The notes under the pieces are model-generated. The model was not told where the DNA came from and did no database searches. It worked only from the letters and a program-made list of their open reading frames with translations. A DNA stretch of 54,210 nucleotides from Streptomyces sp. Ru72 (GTDB lineage Bacteria > Actinomycetota > Actinomycetes > Streptomycetales > Streptomycetaceae). Of the stretch, positions 8,401-15,726 are shown in pieces. The first letter of the stretch is position 1. Each line of letters opens with the position of its first letter. Location of the stretch: NCBI RefSeq assembly GCF_002920635.1, contig NZ_PQSR01000046.1, forward strand, positions 1-54,210. The letters run 5' to 3'. The position numbers and the translations under genes are program-made.

Positions 8401-8975
8401 ATGACCACCGGTTCCCACCCCACGAGCAGCCAGCCGTGGCTGCATCAGAAGGGCAGGTCATCCAGGAGTTCGGGACCGTCAAGCAGTTCCCCGTCGCGCT
8501 GTCCTACGACGCGCGCATGTACTCCTGCCAGCGCCTGAACAAGACCCTGGCCGACACCCAGATCCTCTACAGCCTCTACAAGAAGCACCACTGGCTTCTG
8601 CGCGGCGCGACCTTCTACCAGCTGCACCTGCTCCTGGACAAGCACGCGGAGCAGCAGCTGGAGCTCGTCGACACGATCGCCGAGCGGGTCCAGACCCTGG
8701 GCGGCGTCGCGGTGGGCGACCCCCGGCACGTCGCGGAGATCACCTCCATTCCGCGTCCGCCGGACGGCGTCGAGGAGGTCCCCGCCATGCTCTCCCGGCT
8801 GCTGGAGGCCCACGAGACCATCCTGGCGGACGCGCACGACGCGGCTGCCCGGACCGCCGAGCTGGGCGACGACGGCACCAACGACCTGCTGGTGTCGCAG
8901 GTGATCCGCACCGGTGAGCTGCAGGCCTGGTTCCTGGCGGAGCACCTGGTCGACACCCCCCTGGTCCGCTCCTGA
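8401..8975 (+). pseudogene. dps: Dps-family ferritin-like protein, apparent 1-nt frameshift near the 5' end
   Basis: The ATG at 8401 has a strong AGGAGG site and starts MTTGSHPTSSQPWLHQKGR. This frame is lost at 8455-8458 (AGGTCATCC). The conserved continuation VIQEFGTVKQFPVALSY is in the -1 frame and runs without interruption to 8975. One missing G would restore a normal Dps N-terminus (QKGR-VIQEFG). The remaining part has the ferroxidase signature KKHHWLLRGATFYQLHLLLDKHAEQ and the usual four-helix length. Translation could still begin at GTG 8436, giving 179 aa, but that codon has no ribosome-binding site. Dps proteins store iron and protect DNA under oxidative stress; the lost tail is often involved in DNA binding. 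The cause may be a sequencing error, real mutation or frameshifting. Confidence 0.85.
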
Positions 8976-9069
8976 ACGGAACGCACCACCCATACCGCAC
9001 GGGGCGCGGCAGCCGGCCGCGTCCCGGGCACCACGCCGGGCGCCGGCCCGACGAGCGACGAGGAGAGGG

Positions 9070-10341
9070 ATGAACAGCCGTGGGAGCCGCTCCTCGAGCC
9101 CCGCGCCGAGCCGCGTCTCCGGTCCCCGTGGCGGTCCCCGTTTGCGCCACGGGCCGATGCGGTGGGGGCGGGGGCCGGGCGCCGGCATGACGGGCCGGGA
9201 CCCGGGTGAGCCGCACCGGACCGCCACATCCCTGGAGCTCCTGTTCGACCTCTGCTTCGTCATCGCGGTGGCCCAGGCGTCCCACAGCCTGAACACCGCT
9301 GTGACCGCCGGGGACTACACCGGCGGGTGCCTGCGCTTCGCGCTGGTCTTCTTCACGATCTGGTGGGCGTGGATGAACTTCACCTGGTTCGCCTCCGCCT
9401 ACGACCCGGACGACGTCCCCTACCGGTTGACGGTGCTCCTCCAGATCACCGGATCCCTCGTTCTCGCCGCCGGCGTGCCGCGGGCGTTCGAGGACGGTGA
9501 TCTGCGCGTCATCACGCTGGGCTACATGATGCTGCGCGTGACGCTGGCCGCGCTGTGGCTGCGGGCCGCCCGATCGGATCGGCGCCGGCGGCGGACCGCT
9601 CTGCGGTTCGCGACCGGGGTGACGGCCTGCCAGGTCGGGTGGGTGGGGCTGCTGTTCGTTCCGGCACCGGTGCGACTGCCCGGCATCATCGTGATGATCG
9701 CCGCGGAGGTCGCGGTCCCGGTGTGGGCGCAGTCCGCCGGTATGACGCCGTGGCACCCGCATCACATCGCCGAGCGCTATGAACTGTTCACCCTCATCGT
9801 GCTCGGTGAGTCCGTCGCGGCCGCCACCACGGCGGTACGGGACGCGCTCGACCGGCACCACAGCGCATGGGCGCTGTACGCCCTGGCAGCGGGCGGGCTG
9901 CTCATGGTCTTCGCCATGTGGTGGCTGTACTTCGCCCGGCCCGCGCACACACTGCTCGCCACCACGCACCGGGCCCACCGCAGGAGATTCACCTGGGCGT
10001 ACGGCCACTACCTGGTCTTCGCCTCGGCGACCGCCTCGGGAGCGGGGATGGCGGCGTACGCCCAGCTGGTGACGCGGCGCACCGACGTCTCCGCCCTGGC
10101 AGCGGGCGCGGCCGTCACCGTCCCGGTGGCGATCTTCCTGATCACGGTGTGGGCCGTCCATGTCCGGCCGCACCGACGCCGTGGGCTCGGACGGTTCCTG
10201 TTCCCCGCTTGCGCGGTCGCGGTCCTGGCGGCCGCCTGCTCCCCGGCACCGGCCCTCGTCGCCGGACTGCTGCTGGCCGCTCTGGTCGTCGTGGTCACGG
10301 TGACCGACCGGCCGGGGCGAGCGGCGCGGGTGGAGGGGTGA
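9070..10341 (+). CDS. Low temperature requirement protein A (LtrA) family membrane protein
   Basis: A 423-aa integral membrane protein. The LtrA signature is visible: TSLELLFDLCFVIAVAQASH near residues 52-71, IWWAWMNFTWFASAYDPDD, then a central region with HIAERYELFTLIVLGE, in which the RxELFxLIxLGE motif is diagnostic. About ten to twelve hydrophobic segments follow the positively charged N-terminal 45 residues. The ATG at 9070 was chosen because AGGAGAGGG immediately precedes it; an in-frame ATG at 9187 is an alternative closer to the family's usual start. The function of LtrA proteins is poorly known. Confidence 0.9.
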   Translation: MNSRGSRSSSPAPSRVSGPRGGPRLRHGPMRWGRGPGAGMTGRDPGEPHRTATSLELLFDLCFVIAVAQASHSLNTAVTAGDYTGGCLRFALVFFTIWWAWMNFTWFASAYDPDDVPYRLTVLLQITGSLVLAAGVPRAFEDGDLRVITLGYMMLRVTLAALWLRAARSDRRRRRTALRFATGVTACQVGWVGLLFVPAPVRLPGIIVMIAAEVAVPVWAQSAGMTPWHPHHIAERYELFTLIVLGESVAAATTAVRDALDRHHSAWALYALAAGGLLMVFAMWWLYFARPAHTLLATTHRAHRRRFTWAYGHYLVFASATASGAGMAAYAQLVTRRTDVSALAAGAAVTVPVAIFLITVWAVHVRPHRRRGLGRFLFPACAVAVLAAACSPAPALVAGLLLAALVVVVTVTDRPGRAARVEG

Positions 10342-10363
10342 CGCGGAGCCCCATGCCCGGCGC

Positions 10364-10415
10364 GGTGCCGGTCTTCACGGTGCCGGTGCCGATCTTCATG
10401 GTGCCGGTGCCGAGC
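10364..10415. repeat. Short imperfect tandem repeat
   Basis: Two and a half copies of a unit resembling GGTGCCGGTGCCGATCTTCAT (10364-10378 shortened, 10379-10399, 10400-10415 partial), placed between the LtrA-like gene and the quinone reductase gene. No coding or hairpin role is evident. Confidence 0.6.
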
Positions 10416-10489
10416 CGCTTCGGGTCTCGGCTGCCCCGGGCTGGCGCGGTGCGCGGACGCGCCCTGCGGAGGTTGCCAGAATCCGGGCC

Positions 10490-11482
10490 ATGTTCGCTGC
10501 TTACATCGAGGAGTTCGGCGGCCCCGAGGCGATCCGTTGCGGCCAACTGCCCTCGCCCCGGCCCGGACCGACCGATGTCCTGGTGAACGTCGAGGTGACC
10601 GCCGTGAACCAGGTCGACACGTTCGTCCGCTCCGGTGCCTGGCGGACCCCGGTCCCCTGGCCGTTCGTCGTCGGCCGTGATCTGGTGGGTACGGTGGCCG
10701 AAACGTCGCCGGGAGCCCCCGGGTTCGCCGTCGGCGACCGGGTGTGGTGCAACAGCATGGGGCACGCGGGGCGCTCCGGCGCCGCGGCCGAACAGGTCGT
10801 GGTGCCGACGGACCGGCTCTACCACCTGCCCGCGGGGGTCGATCCCAGTACCGCCGTGGCGGTGGCGCATCCGGCGGCCACCGCCCATCTGGCGCTGTTC
10901 ACCCACGGGCGCCTGCGCCCCGGGGAGACCGTGGTCGTGCTGGGCGGTGGCGGGAACGTCGGCAGCGCCCTGACGCTGATGGCCGCCCGGGCCGGTGCCC
11001 GCGTCGTCGCCACCGCGAGCGCCCGTGACGCCGGGCGCGTGCGCGCGCTGGGCGCGGCGGCGGTCGTCGATCACCACGGAACCGACGTGCTCCCGCGTCT
11101 GCGGCGGGCCTGTCCCGGGGGCGCGGGCCTGTTCCTCGACACATCGGCGGCCAACGATCTGGACACCGCCGTGGATCTGCTCGCCCGGCGCGGGCGGATC
11201 GTCGTGTTCTCGGGGATGAGGACCCGGCCGCCGTTGCCCACCGGAGCGCTCTACCTCAAGGACGGTTCGGTCACCGGGTTCACGATCTCCCATGCGACGA
11301 CCGCGGAACTCGCCGAGGCCGCGGCCGGAGTCGGCCGGTTGCTCGCCGACGGCTCACTGCGTCCGCCGGCCGTCGTCACCATGCCTCTGGAGCAGGCGGC
11401 CACGGCGCACCGCCTGCTGGAGTCGGGAGACGTGCGCGGGAAGATCGTCCTGCGCGTCCCATCGGAGGACGCAGCCCGGTAG
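10490..11482 (+). CDS. NADPH:quinone oxidoreductase-like zinc-independent MDR protein
   Basis: A 330-aa medium-chain dehydrogenase/reductase. It has the N-terminal GroES-like domain (FGGPEAIRCGQ, VEVTAVNQVDTFVRSG) and the Rossmann domain with VVVLGGGGNVGSALTLMAARAGARVVAT around residue 145. Zinc-binding cysteines and the catalytic zinc ligands are missing, which puts it in the quinone oxidoreductase (QOR/zeta-crystallin) branch rather than alcohol dehydrogenase. It probably reduces quinones or alkenals with NADPH. The ATG start is at 10490. It is convergent with the YceI gene, which lies 11 bp away. Confidence 0.9.
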   Translation: MFAAYIEEFGGPEAIRCGQLPSPRPGPTDVLVNVEVTAVNQVDTFVRSGAWRTPVPWPFVVGRDLVGTVAETSPGAPGFAVGDRVWCNSMGHAGRSGAAAEQVVVPTDRLYHLPAGVDPSTAVAVAHPAATAHLALFTHGRLRPGETVVVLGGGGNVGSALTLMAARAGARVVATASARDAGRVRALGAAAVVDHHGTDVLPRLRRACPGGAGLFLDTSAANDLDTAVDLLARRGRIVVFSGMRTRPPLPTGALYLKDGSVTGFTISHATTAELAEAAAGVGRLLADGSLRPPAVVTMPLEQAATAHRLLESGDVRGKIVLRVPSEDAAR

Positions 11483-11493
11483 GCCACCGGTCC

Positions 11494-12012
11494 TCACGCT
11501 GATGCGCGCTGGAACCGAAGGGTGGCGTCGACGGTGGTCAGGCCGCGCATCATGCCCATCTGGTTCCACGTCAGACCGAACTGGGCGCGATCCACGGTGA
11601 ACTCGGTGGTGAGGACGACCGCGTCGGGTCCGGCCTGGGTGAGGGTGGCGGTGACGGTCTGCGGCCGGGTGATGCCGCGCACGGTCAGCCGGCCGTGGAC
11701 GGTGACGGTGTCGTCGCCACGCCGGGTGGCGTCGAGTGCGTCGAAGACGATGGCGGGGTGCTGCTCCGCGGCGAAGAAGTCGTCGGAACGCAGGTGCGCG
11801 TCGCGCTTGGCGTGCTTGGTGTCCAGCGAGGCGGCGTCCAGGCTGACGGTGCCCGTGGCGGTGCCGTCCGGGTGCACCTGTCCCTGGCCGGTGACCGAGG
11901 TGAAGGTGCCCTTGACGGTGACCAGGCCCCACATCGTCCTGTGCTTGAGGGCGACGGTGGAGGCGGCGGAGTCGAGCACGAAGAGGCCGGTTTCGACAGC
12001 GGCGGTGGTCAT
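11494..12012 (-). CDS. YceI family protein
   Basis: A 172-aa cytoplasmic-type YceI domain protein with no signal peptide. Family features: FVLDSAASTVALKHRTMWGLVTVKG at the N-terminus, then the barrel segments with HAKRDAHLRSDDFF, HPAIVFDAL and LTVRGITRPQTV. YceI proteins form lipocalin-like barrels that bind isoprenoid-type lipids such as quinone precursors. The ATG start at 12012 is backed by AGGAGA. It is divergent from a MarR regulator, with two near-identical operator-like sites between them, so it is very probably that regulator's target. The nearby quinone reductase fits a quinone/redox theme. Confidence 0.94.
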   Translation of the reverse strand: MTTAAVETGLFVLDSAASTVALKHRTMWGLVTVKGTFTSVTGQGQVHPDGTATGTVSLDAASLDTKHAKRDAHLRSDDFFAAEQHPAIVFDALDATRRGDDTVTVHGRLTVRGITRPQTVTATLTQAGPDAVVLTTEFTVDRAQFGLTWNQMGMMRGLTTVDATLRFQRASA

Positions 12013-12063
12013 GGGGATCTCCTGACAGCGGAGGGTGGCCGGGAGGGACGGCCACCCGCTCAT

Positions 12064-12141
12064 CCAAATTTGAACAGCACCGTAACAGGTGATTCGAATG
12101 TGGACCATCGTTCGTGCGGCCAGATCGTTCAGATTTGGAAC
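12064..12141. promoter_or_regulatory. Two inverted MarR-type operator sites in the yceI/marR divergent promoter
   Basis: CCAAATTTGAAC at 12064-12075 and GTTCAGATTTGG at 12127-12138 are reverse complements of each other in 11 of 12 positions. The second site extends to a GTTC-N7-GAAC palindrome (12127-12141). It covers the region just upstream of a TATCCT -10 candidate at 12147-12152 for the MarR gene. A third small palindrome, ATTCGAAT (12092-12099), lies between them. The arrangement suits autorepression and repression of yceI by one MarR dimer per site. Confidence 0.65.
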
Positions 12142-12158
12142 ACTGTTATCCTGAGCGC

Positions 12159-12671
12159 ATGGCCGATCACTCCGCACCCGCCGCCTCGTCCGCCGACGCG
12201 TCGACGGACGGCAGTGGTCTGGTGCCGGACGAGCTGCGCACCTATATGCGGGTCGTGGCCGCCACCGGAGCGATCGAGCAGCAGCTGCGCTCACACGTCA
12301 AGAAGGCCCTCGGGGTCTCGCACGACGAGTTCCTGGTGCTGTGCCTGCTCGCGGACCAGCCGGGCACCACTTTGCGCATGACACGGATCGCCGAGCTCCT
12401 CGGCCGTCCGAAGACACGGCTGACCTACCAGGTCGGCTGTCTGCACCACATGGGTCTCGTCACCCGTGAGTCGGTCTGCGGCGACCGGCGCGGCATCGCG
12501 CTCACCCTCACGGACAAGGGCCGACGGCTGCTCGCGGAGAACACCCCCGCCCTCGCCCAGGTCCTGGTCAGCCTGATCGGCCCGGCCCAGTGCGCGGCCC
12601 TGAGCGGCCTGCTCGCCCAGGCGTCCCACCCCGCCGACGAAGACGGACACCCGCAGGACCCCGCCTCCTAG
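12159..12671 (+). CDS. MarR family transcriptional regulator
   Basis: A 170-aa winged-helix regulator. The HTH and wing can be read in VSHDEFLVLCLLADQPGTTLRMTRIAEL, then GRPKTRLTYQVGCLHHMGLVTRE and GDRRGIALTLTDKG, the typical recognition helix followed by the D-x-R-G wing of MarR proteins. The ATG at 12159 sits only 6 bp after the -10 candidate TATCCT, so the mRNA is probably leaderless. It is divergent from yceI, with paired operator-like sites in between (12064-12141). The ligand is unknown; MarR proteins usually respond to phenolic compounds or oxidants. Confidence 0.92.
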   Translation: MADHSAPAASSADASTDGSGLVPDELRTYMRVVAATGAIEQQLRSHVKKALGVSHDEFLVLCLLADQPGTTLRMTRIAELLGRPKTRLTYQVGCLHHMGLVTRESVCGDRRGIALTLTDKGRRLLAENTPALAQVLVSLIGPAQCAALSGLLAQASHPADEDGHPQDPAS

Positions 12672-12862
12672 CGCTTGGCCGTCCGGACGCCCCCTGGGGC
12701 CCGCGAACGGGCGGTGGAGGCCCGGACGAGCTCGACCGGCGGCGTGATCCTCCCCGGCGGCCGCATGACGGCGCCGTCATGATGGCGCGATCATCCGCAC
12801 CCGGTGGGATCGGACGGGCCCCTCGGGGCCCTGCCACGCCCCGCCGGGGTGAACGCCCATAC

Positions 12863-12882
12863 GGGTGACTTGTCACTCACCC
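12863..12882. promoter_or_regulatory. Inverted repeat GGGTGA-N8-TCACCC
   Basis: Arms at 12863-12868 and 12877-12882. The centre contains TGAC-TT-GTCA, so the two dyads are nested. It is located about 250 bp upstream of the biosynthetic operon. It could be an operator or the tail of a terminator from the MarR side. Confidence 0.35.
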
Positions 12883-12963
12883 CACCGGGGTACAGAGCAA
12901 GAACACTGCCCTGTTCAGCGCCACTGTCGTTTCGTCGCGATCGAATACGAGTGGCAACTTGAG

Positions 12964-12976
12964 TGTGTCCGACACA
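12964..12976. promoter_or_regulatory. 13-bp palindrome TGTGTC-C-GACACA upstream of the biosynthetic operon
   Basis: A perfect palindrome 145 bp before the first biosynthetic start codon, in the lower-GC promoter stretch. Its size and symmetry suit a dimeric regulator. There is no matching regulator gene inside the operon. Confidence 0.4.
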
Positions 12977-13121
12977 AACTGAAGCGCGTGGAGCCGTGAT
13001 CAGATAACAGTGCGCGACACCGTGGCTTCCGGATTGCTCGATCCGGGCACTGCCGAGCACGGAAGACACCGGACCGGTCACCCCGTGGCCGGTGGTTGTC
13101 GGATTTCCTCAAGGAGCTTGA

Positions 13122-15704
13122 ATGGTAGACAGGTCTGCCGAGGCGCTCGTCCTCGGTCAGGACGACCCCGCGATCGCCCGGCGCGGCGGCGCCGGCCCGG
13201 CGAGGGACACCGAGAGGAAATTCGCCGAAGTTCTGGCCGAGGTTGTCGACGTCGAAAGCGTATCGCCCGACAGTCATTTTTTCGAGGACCTCGGCGCCAA
13301 TTCCTTGGTGATGGCGCAGTTCTGCGCACGGGCCAGGAAGCTCCCGGACCTTCCGTCCGTCTCGATGAAGGACATCTACCGCAATCCCACGATCCGCTCT
13401 CTGGCGGCGGCCCTCACGGACGCCGCACCGGCTCCCGCGGGCTCCCCCACACCGACGACACCACCGGCACAGGTGGCGGCGGTGACTCCGGGGAGCACGC
13501 CGCTTTATGTCCTGTGCGGCACGCTCCAGTTGCTGTTCTTCCTCGGCTACTCCTTCGTCACCGGACTCGTCGCGGCCGCGGGATACGACTGGGTCTCCGA
13601 CGGTTCGGGCGTCGGAGACGTGTATCTGCGTTCGGTCGCATTCGGCGGCCTCGGTTTCCTGGCCCTGTGCGCGTTCCCGGTCGTCGCGAAATGGGTTCTC
13701 ATCGGCCGCTGGAAGCCCCGTGAGTTCCCCGTCTGGAGCCTGACCTATCTGCGCTTCTGGATCGTCAAGGCACTGCTCCATGCCAATCCGATGATCCTCT
13801 TCGTCGGCAACCCGCTGTACGTCATGTACCTGCGGGCACTCGGCGCACGGATCGGCAAGGGCGTCACGATCCTCTCCCGGTCCGTGCCGGTCTGCACCGA
13901 CCTGCTCACGATCGGCGCCGGATCCGTGATCCGCAAGGACGCCTTCTTCCTCTGCTACCGGGCGCACGCCGGTCGCATCCAGACCGGCCGCATCACCCTC
14001 GGCCGGGACGTGTACATCGGCTCCAAGACCGTGCTCGACATCGACACGTCGATGGGCGACGGAGCCCAGCTCGGCCACGCGTCGGCCCTGTACCGCGGTC
14101 AGGCGGTCCCGGCGGGCGAACGCCGTCACGGGTCACCGGCCCAGCCCACGGACATCGACCACGTCAGGGTCGCACCGGCCCGGTGCGGCACTCCGCGCCG
14201 GGCCTGGTTCGCCCTCGTCAGCCTGCTCCAGCTGTTCCTGCTGTACATCCCGCTGGCGGTCGGTGGCCTGTACATGCTCTTCACCTGGATCCCCGTGCTC
14301 GACGACCGGCTGAACCCGGACGACGTCGGCATCCTGACGACGGAGTTCTTCGTCGACACGCTGCTGCTGTCCCTGCTGATGTTCTTCGGTTTCGTGGTCG
14401 TGGGCCTCGTCGCCCTGCTCTCCGTGCCGCGACTGATGCACCTGGCCGTCAGACCCGACAAGGTCTACCCGCTCTACGGCTTCCACTATGCGGCGTTCCG
14501 GGCGGTCTCCGGAATGACGAACATCAAGTTCTTCGCCTGGCTGTTCGGTGACAGTTCCTACATCGTCCATTACCTGCTCGGCCTCGGATACAACCTGTCC
14601 CGGGTCGAGCAGACCGGCTCCAATTTCGGTACGGAGGTGCAGCACGAGACCCCGTATCTGGCCACGGTCGGCCGCGGCACCATGGTGGCCGACGGGCTCT
14701 CCATCCTCAATGCGGATTTCTCCAGCACGTCCTTCCGGGTGTCCCAGGCATCGATCGGTGCGCGCAACTTCCTCGGAAACAACATCGTGTATCCCGCGGG
14801 TGCGAGAACGGGCGACAACTGTCTGCTCGCCACGAAGGTCATGGTCCCGCTCGACGGCGAGGTCCGCGAAGGCGTCGGACTGCTCGGCTCCCCCTGTTTC
14901 GAGATTCCGCGGACGGTGGAGCGCGACACCCGGTTCGACCACCTGAGAAGCGGCGACGAGCTGCGCCGCCGACTGGCCGCAAAGAACCGCTACAACCTCC
15001 GCTCGATGGCCCTGTTCCTGTTCCTTCGCTGGCTGCACACCTTTGTGCTCACGGCAATCGCCATCGCCTCCGTCGACCTGTACGGAGTGCTTGGTTATGT
15101 GGTGATCTCCGGATATCTGGCCCTCACCCTCGCGTTCACCGCGGGCTATTACGTCCTGGTGGAGCGCTGCATCACGTTGTTCCGGCCGCTGCGCCCTCGA
15201 CTGTGCTCCATCTACGACCCGTACTTCTGGTGGCACGAACGCCTGTGGAAGGTGCCCTCCGAATACCTCAACGTCTTCAACGGAACCCCTTTCAAGAACG
15301 TGATCTGGCGGCTGTCGGGGGTGCGTATCGGGCGCAGGGTCTTCGACGACGGCTGCTATGTGACGGAGCGGCAGCTCACCGCCATCGGCGATGACTGCAC
15401 GCTCAACGCCGGCTCCAAGATCCAGTGTCATTCGCAGGAGGACGGCACGTTCAAGTCCGACCACTCCACCCTCGGTGCCGGCTGCACCCTCGGCGTCGGC
15501 GCTCATGTGCACTACGGCGTGACGATGGGCGACGGAGCCGTCCTGGCCCCCGACTCCTTCCTCATGAAGGGCGAGGAAGTCCCCCCGAACGCCCTGTGGG
15601 GCGGAAACCCCGCCGCCGAGCTGCGCGACGCCCCGGGCGAGGGCAGCGACTCGACGACGACAGTCACGTCCTCGGCGAACGGCGCCGCGCCGACGGCGGG
15701 TTGA
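13122..15704 (+). CDS. Carrier protein fused to poly-lysine-synthetase-like membrane domain (T-TM-hexapeptide repeats), no adenylation domain
   Basis: An 860-aa protein. Residues 30-100 are a peptidyl carrier domain with FFEDLGANSLVMAQF; Ser61 would carry phosphopantetheine. The rest matches the C-terminal body of epsilon-poly-L-lysine synthetase (Pls; NRPS terminal domain of unknown function). TM pairs lie at about 128-150/170-195, 361-392/409-436 and 628-651/654-680. Each pair is followed by a left-handed beta-helix (hexapeptide repeat, acetyltransferase-like) region at about 233-330, 515-600 and 735-835. In Pls these three soluble domains together form the amide-bond-forming unit at the membrane. 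The adenylation domain that normally precedes the carrier is absent and is presumably supplied by the next gene. The ATG has AAGGAGCTTG upstream. It probably polymerises or condenses an amino acid at the inner membrane. Confidence 0.92.
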   Translation: MVDRSAEALVLGQDDPAIARRGGAGPARDTERKFAEVLAEVVDVESVSPDSHFFEDLGANSLVMAQFCARARKLPDLPSVSMKDIYRNPTIRSLAAALTDAAPAPAGSPTPTTPPAQVAAVTPGSTPLYVLCGTLQLLFFLGYSFVTGLVAAAGYDWVSDGSGVGDVYLRSVAFGGLGFLALCAFPVVAKWVLIGRWKPREFPVWSLTYLRFWIVKALLHANPMILFVGNPLYVMYLRALGARIGKGVTILSRSVPVCTDLLTIGAGSVIRKDAFFLCYRAHAGRIQTGRITLGRDVYIGSKTVLDIDTSMGDGAQLGHASALYRGQAVPAGERRHGSPAQPTDIDHVRVAPARCGTPRRAWFALVSLLQLFLLYIPLAVGGLYMLFTWIPVLDDRLNPDDVGILTTEFFVDTLLLSLLMFFGFVVVGLVALLSVPRLMHLAVRPDKVYPLYGFHYAAFRAVSGMTNIKFFAWLFGDSSYIVHYLLGLGYNLSRVEQTGSNFGTEVQHETPYLATVGRGTMVADGLSILNADFSSTSFRVSQASIGARNFLGNNIVYPAGARTGDNCLLATKVMVPLDGEVREGVGLLGSPCFEIPRTVERDTRFDHLRSGDELRRRLAAKNRYNLRSMALFLFLRWLHTFVLTAIAIASVDLYGVLGYVVISGYLALTLAFTAGYYVLVERCITLFRPLRPRLCSIYDPYFWWHERLWKVPSEYLNVFNGTPFKNVIWRLSGVRIGRRVFDDGCYVTERQLTAIGDDCTLNAGSKIQCHSQEDGTFKSDHSTLGAGCTLGVGAHVHYGVTMGDGAVLAPDSFLMKGEEVPPNALWGGNPAAELRDAPGEGSDSTTTVTSSANGAAPTAG

Positions 15705-15726
15705 GGAACCTCAGGAACACCGATCG

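Larger units (their letters stand above)
12672..13121. other. 450-bp intergenic region ahead of the Dap/NRPS operon
   Basis: No convincing gene on either strand. It holds a small hairpin just after the MarR gene (GCCCG-CGAA-CGGGC near 12700) and two inverted repeats, at 12863-12882 and 12964-12976. From about 12890 to 13025 it has a markedly lower GC stretch that must include the promoter of the biosynthetic operon. AAGGAGCTTG at 13111-13120 is the ribosome-binding site for the first gene. Confidence 0.6.

Noticed and set aside
10364..10415. Regulatory iterons between the LtrA-like and quinone reductase genes
   Set aside because: The copies are few and imperfect, with no promoter-like spacing; listed only as a repeat.
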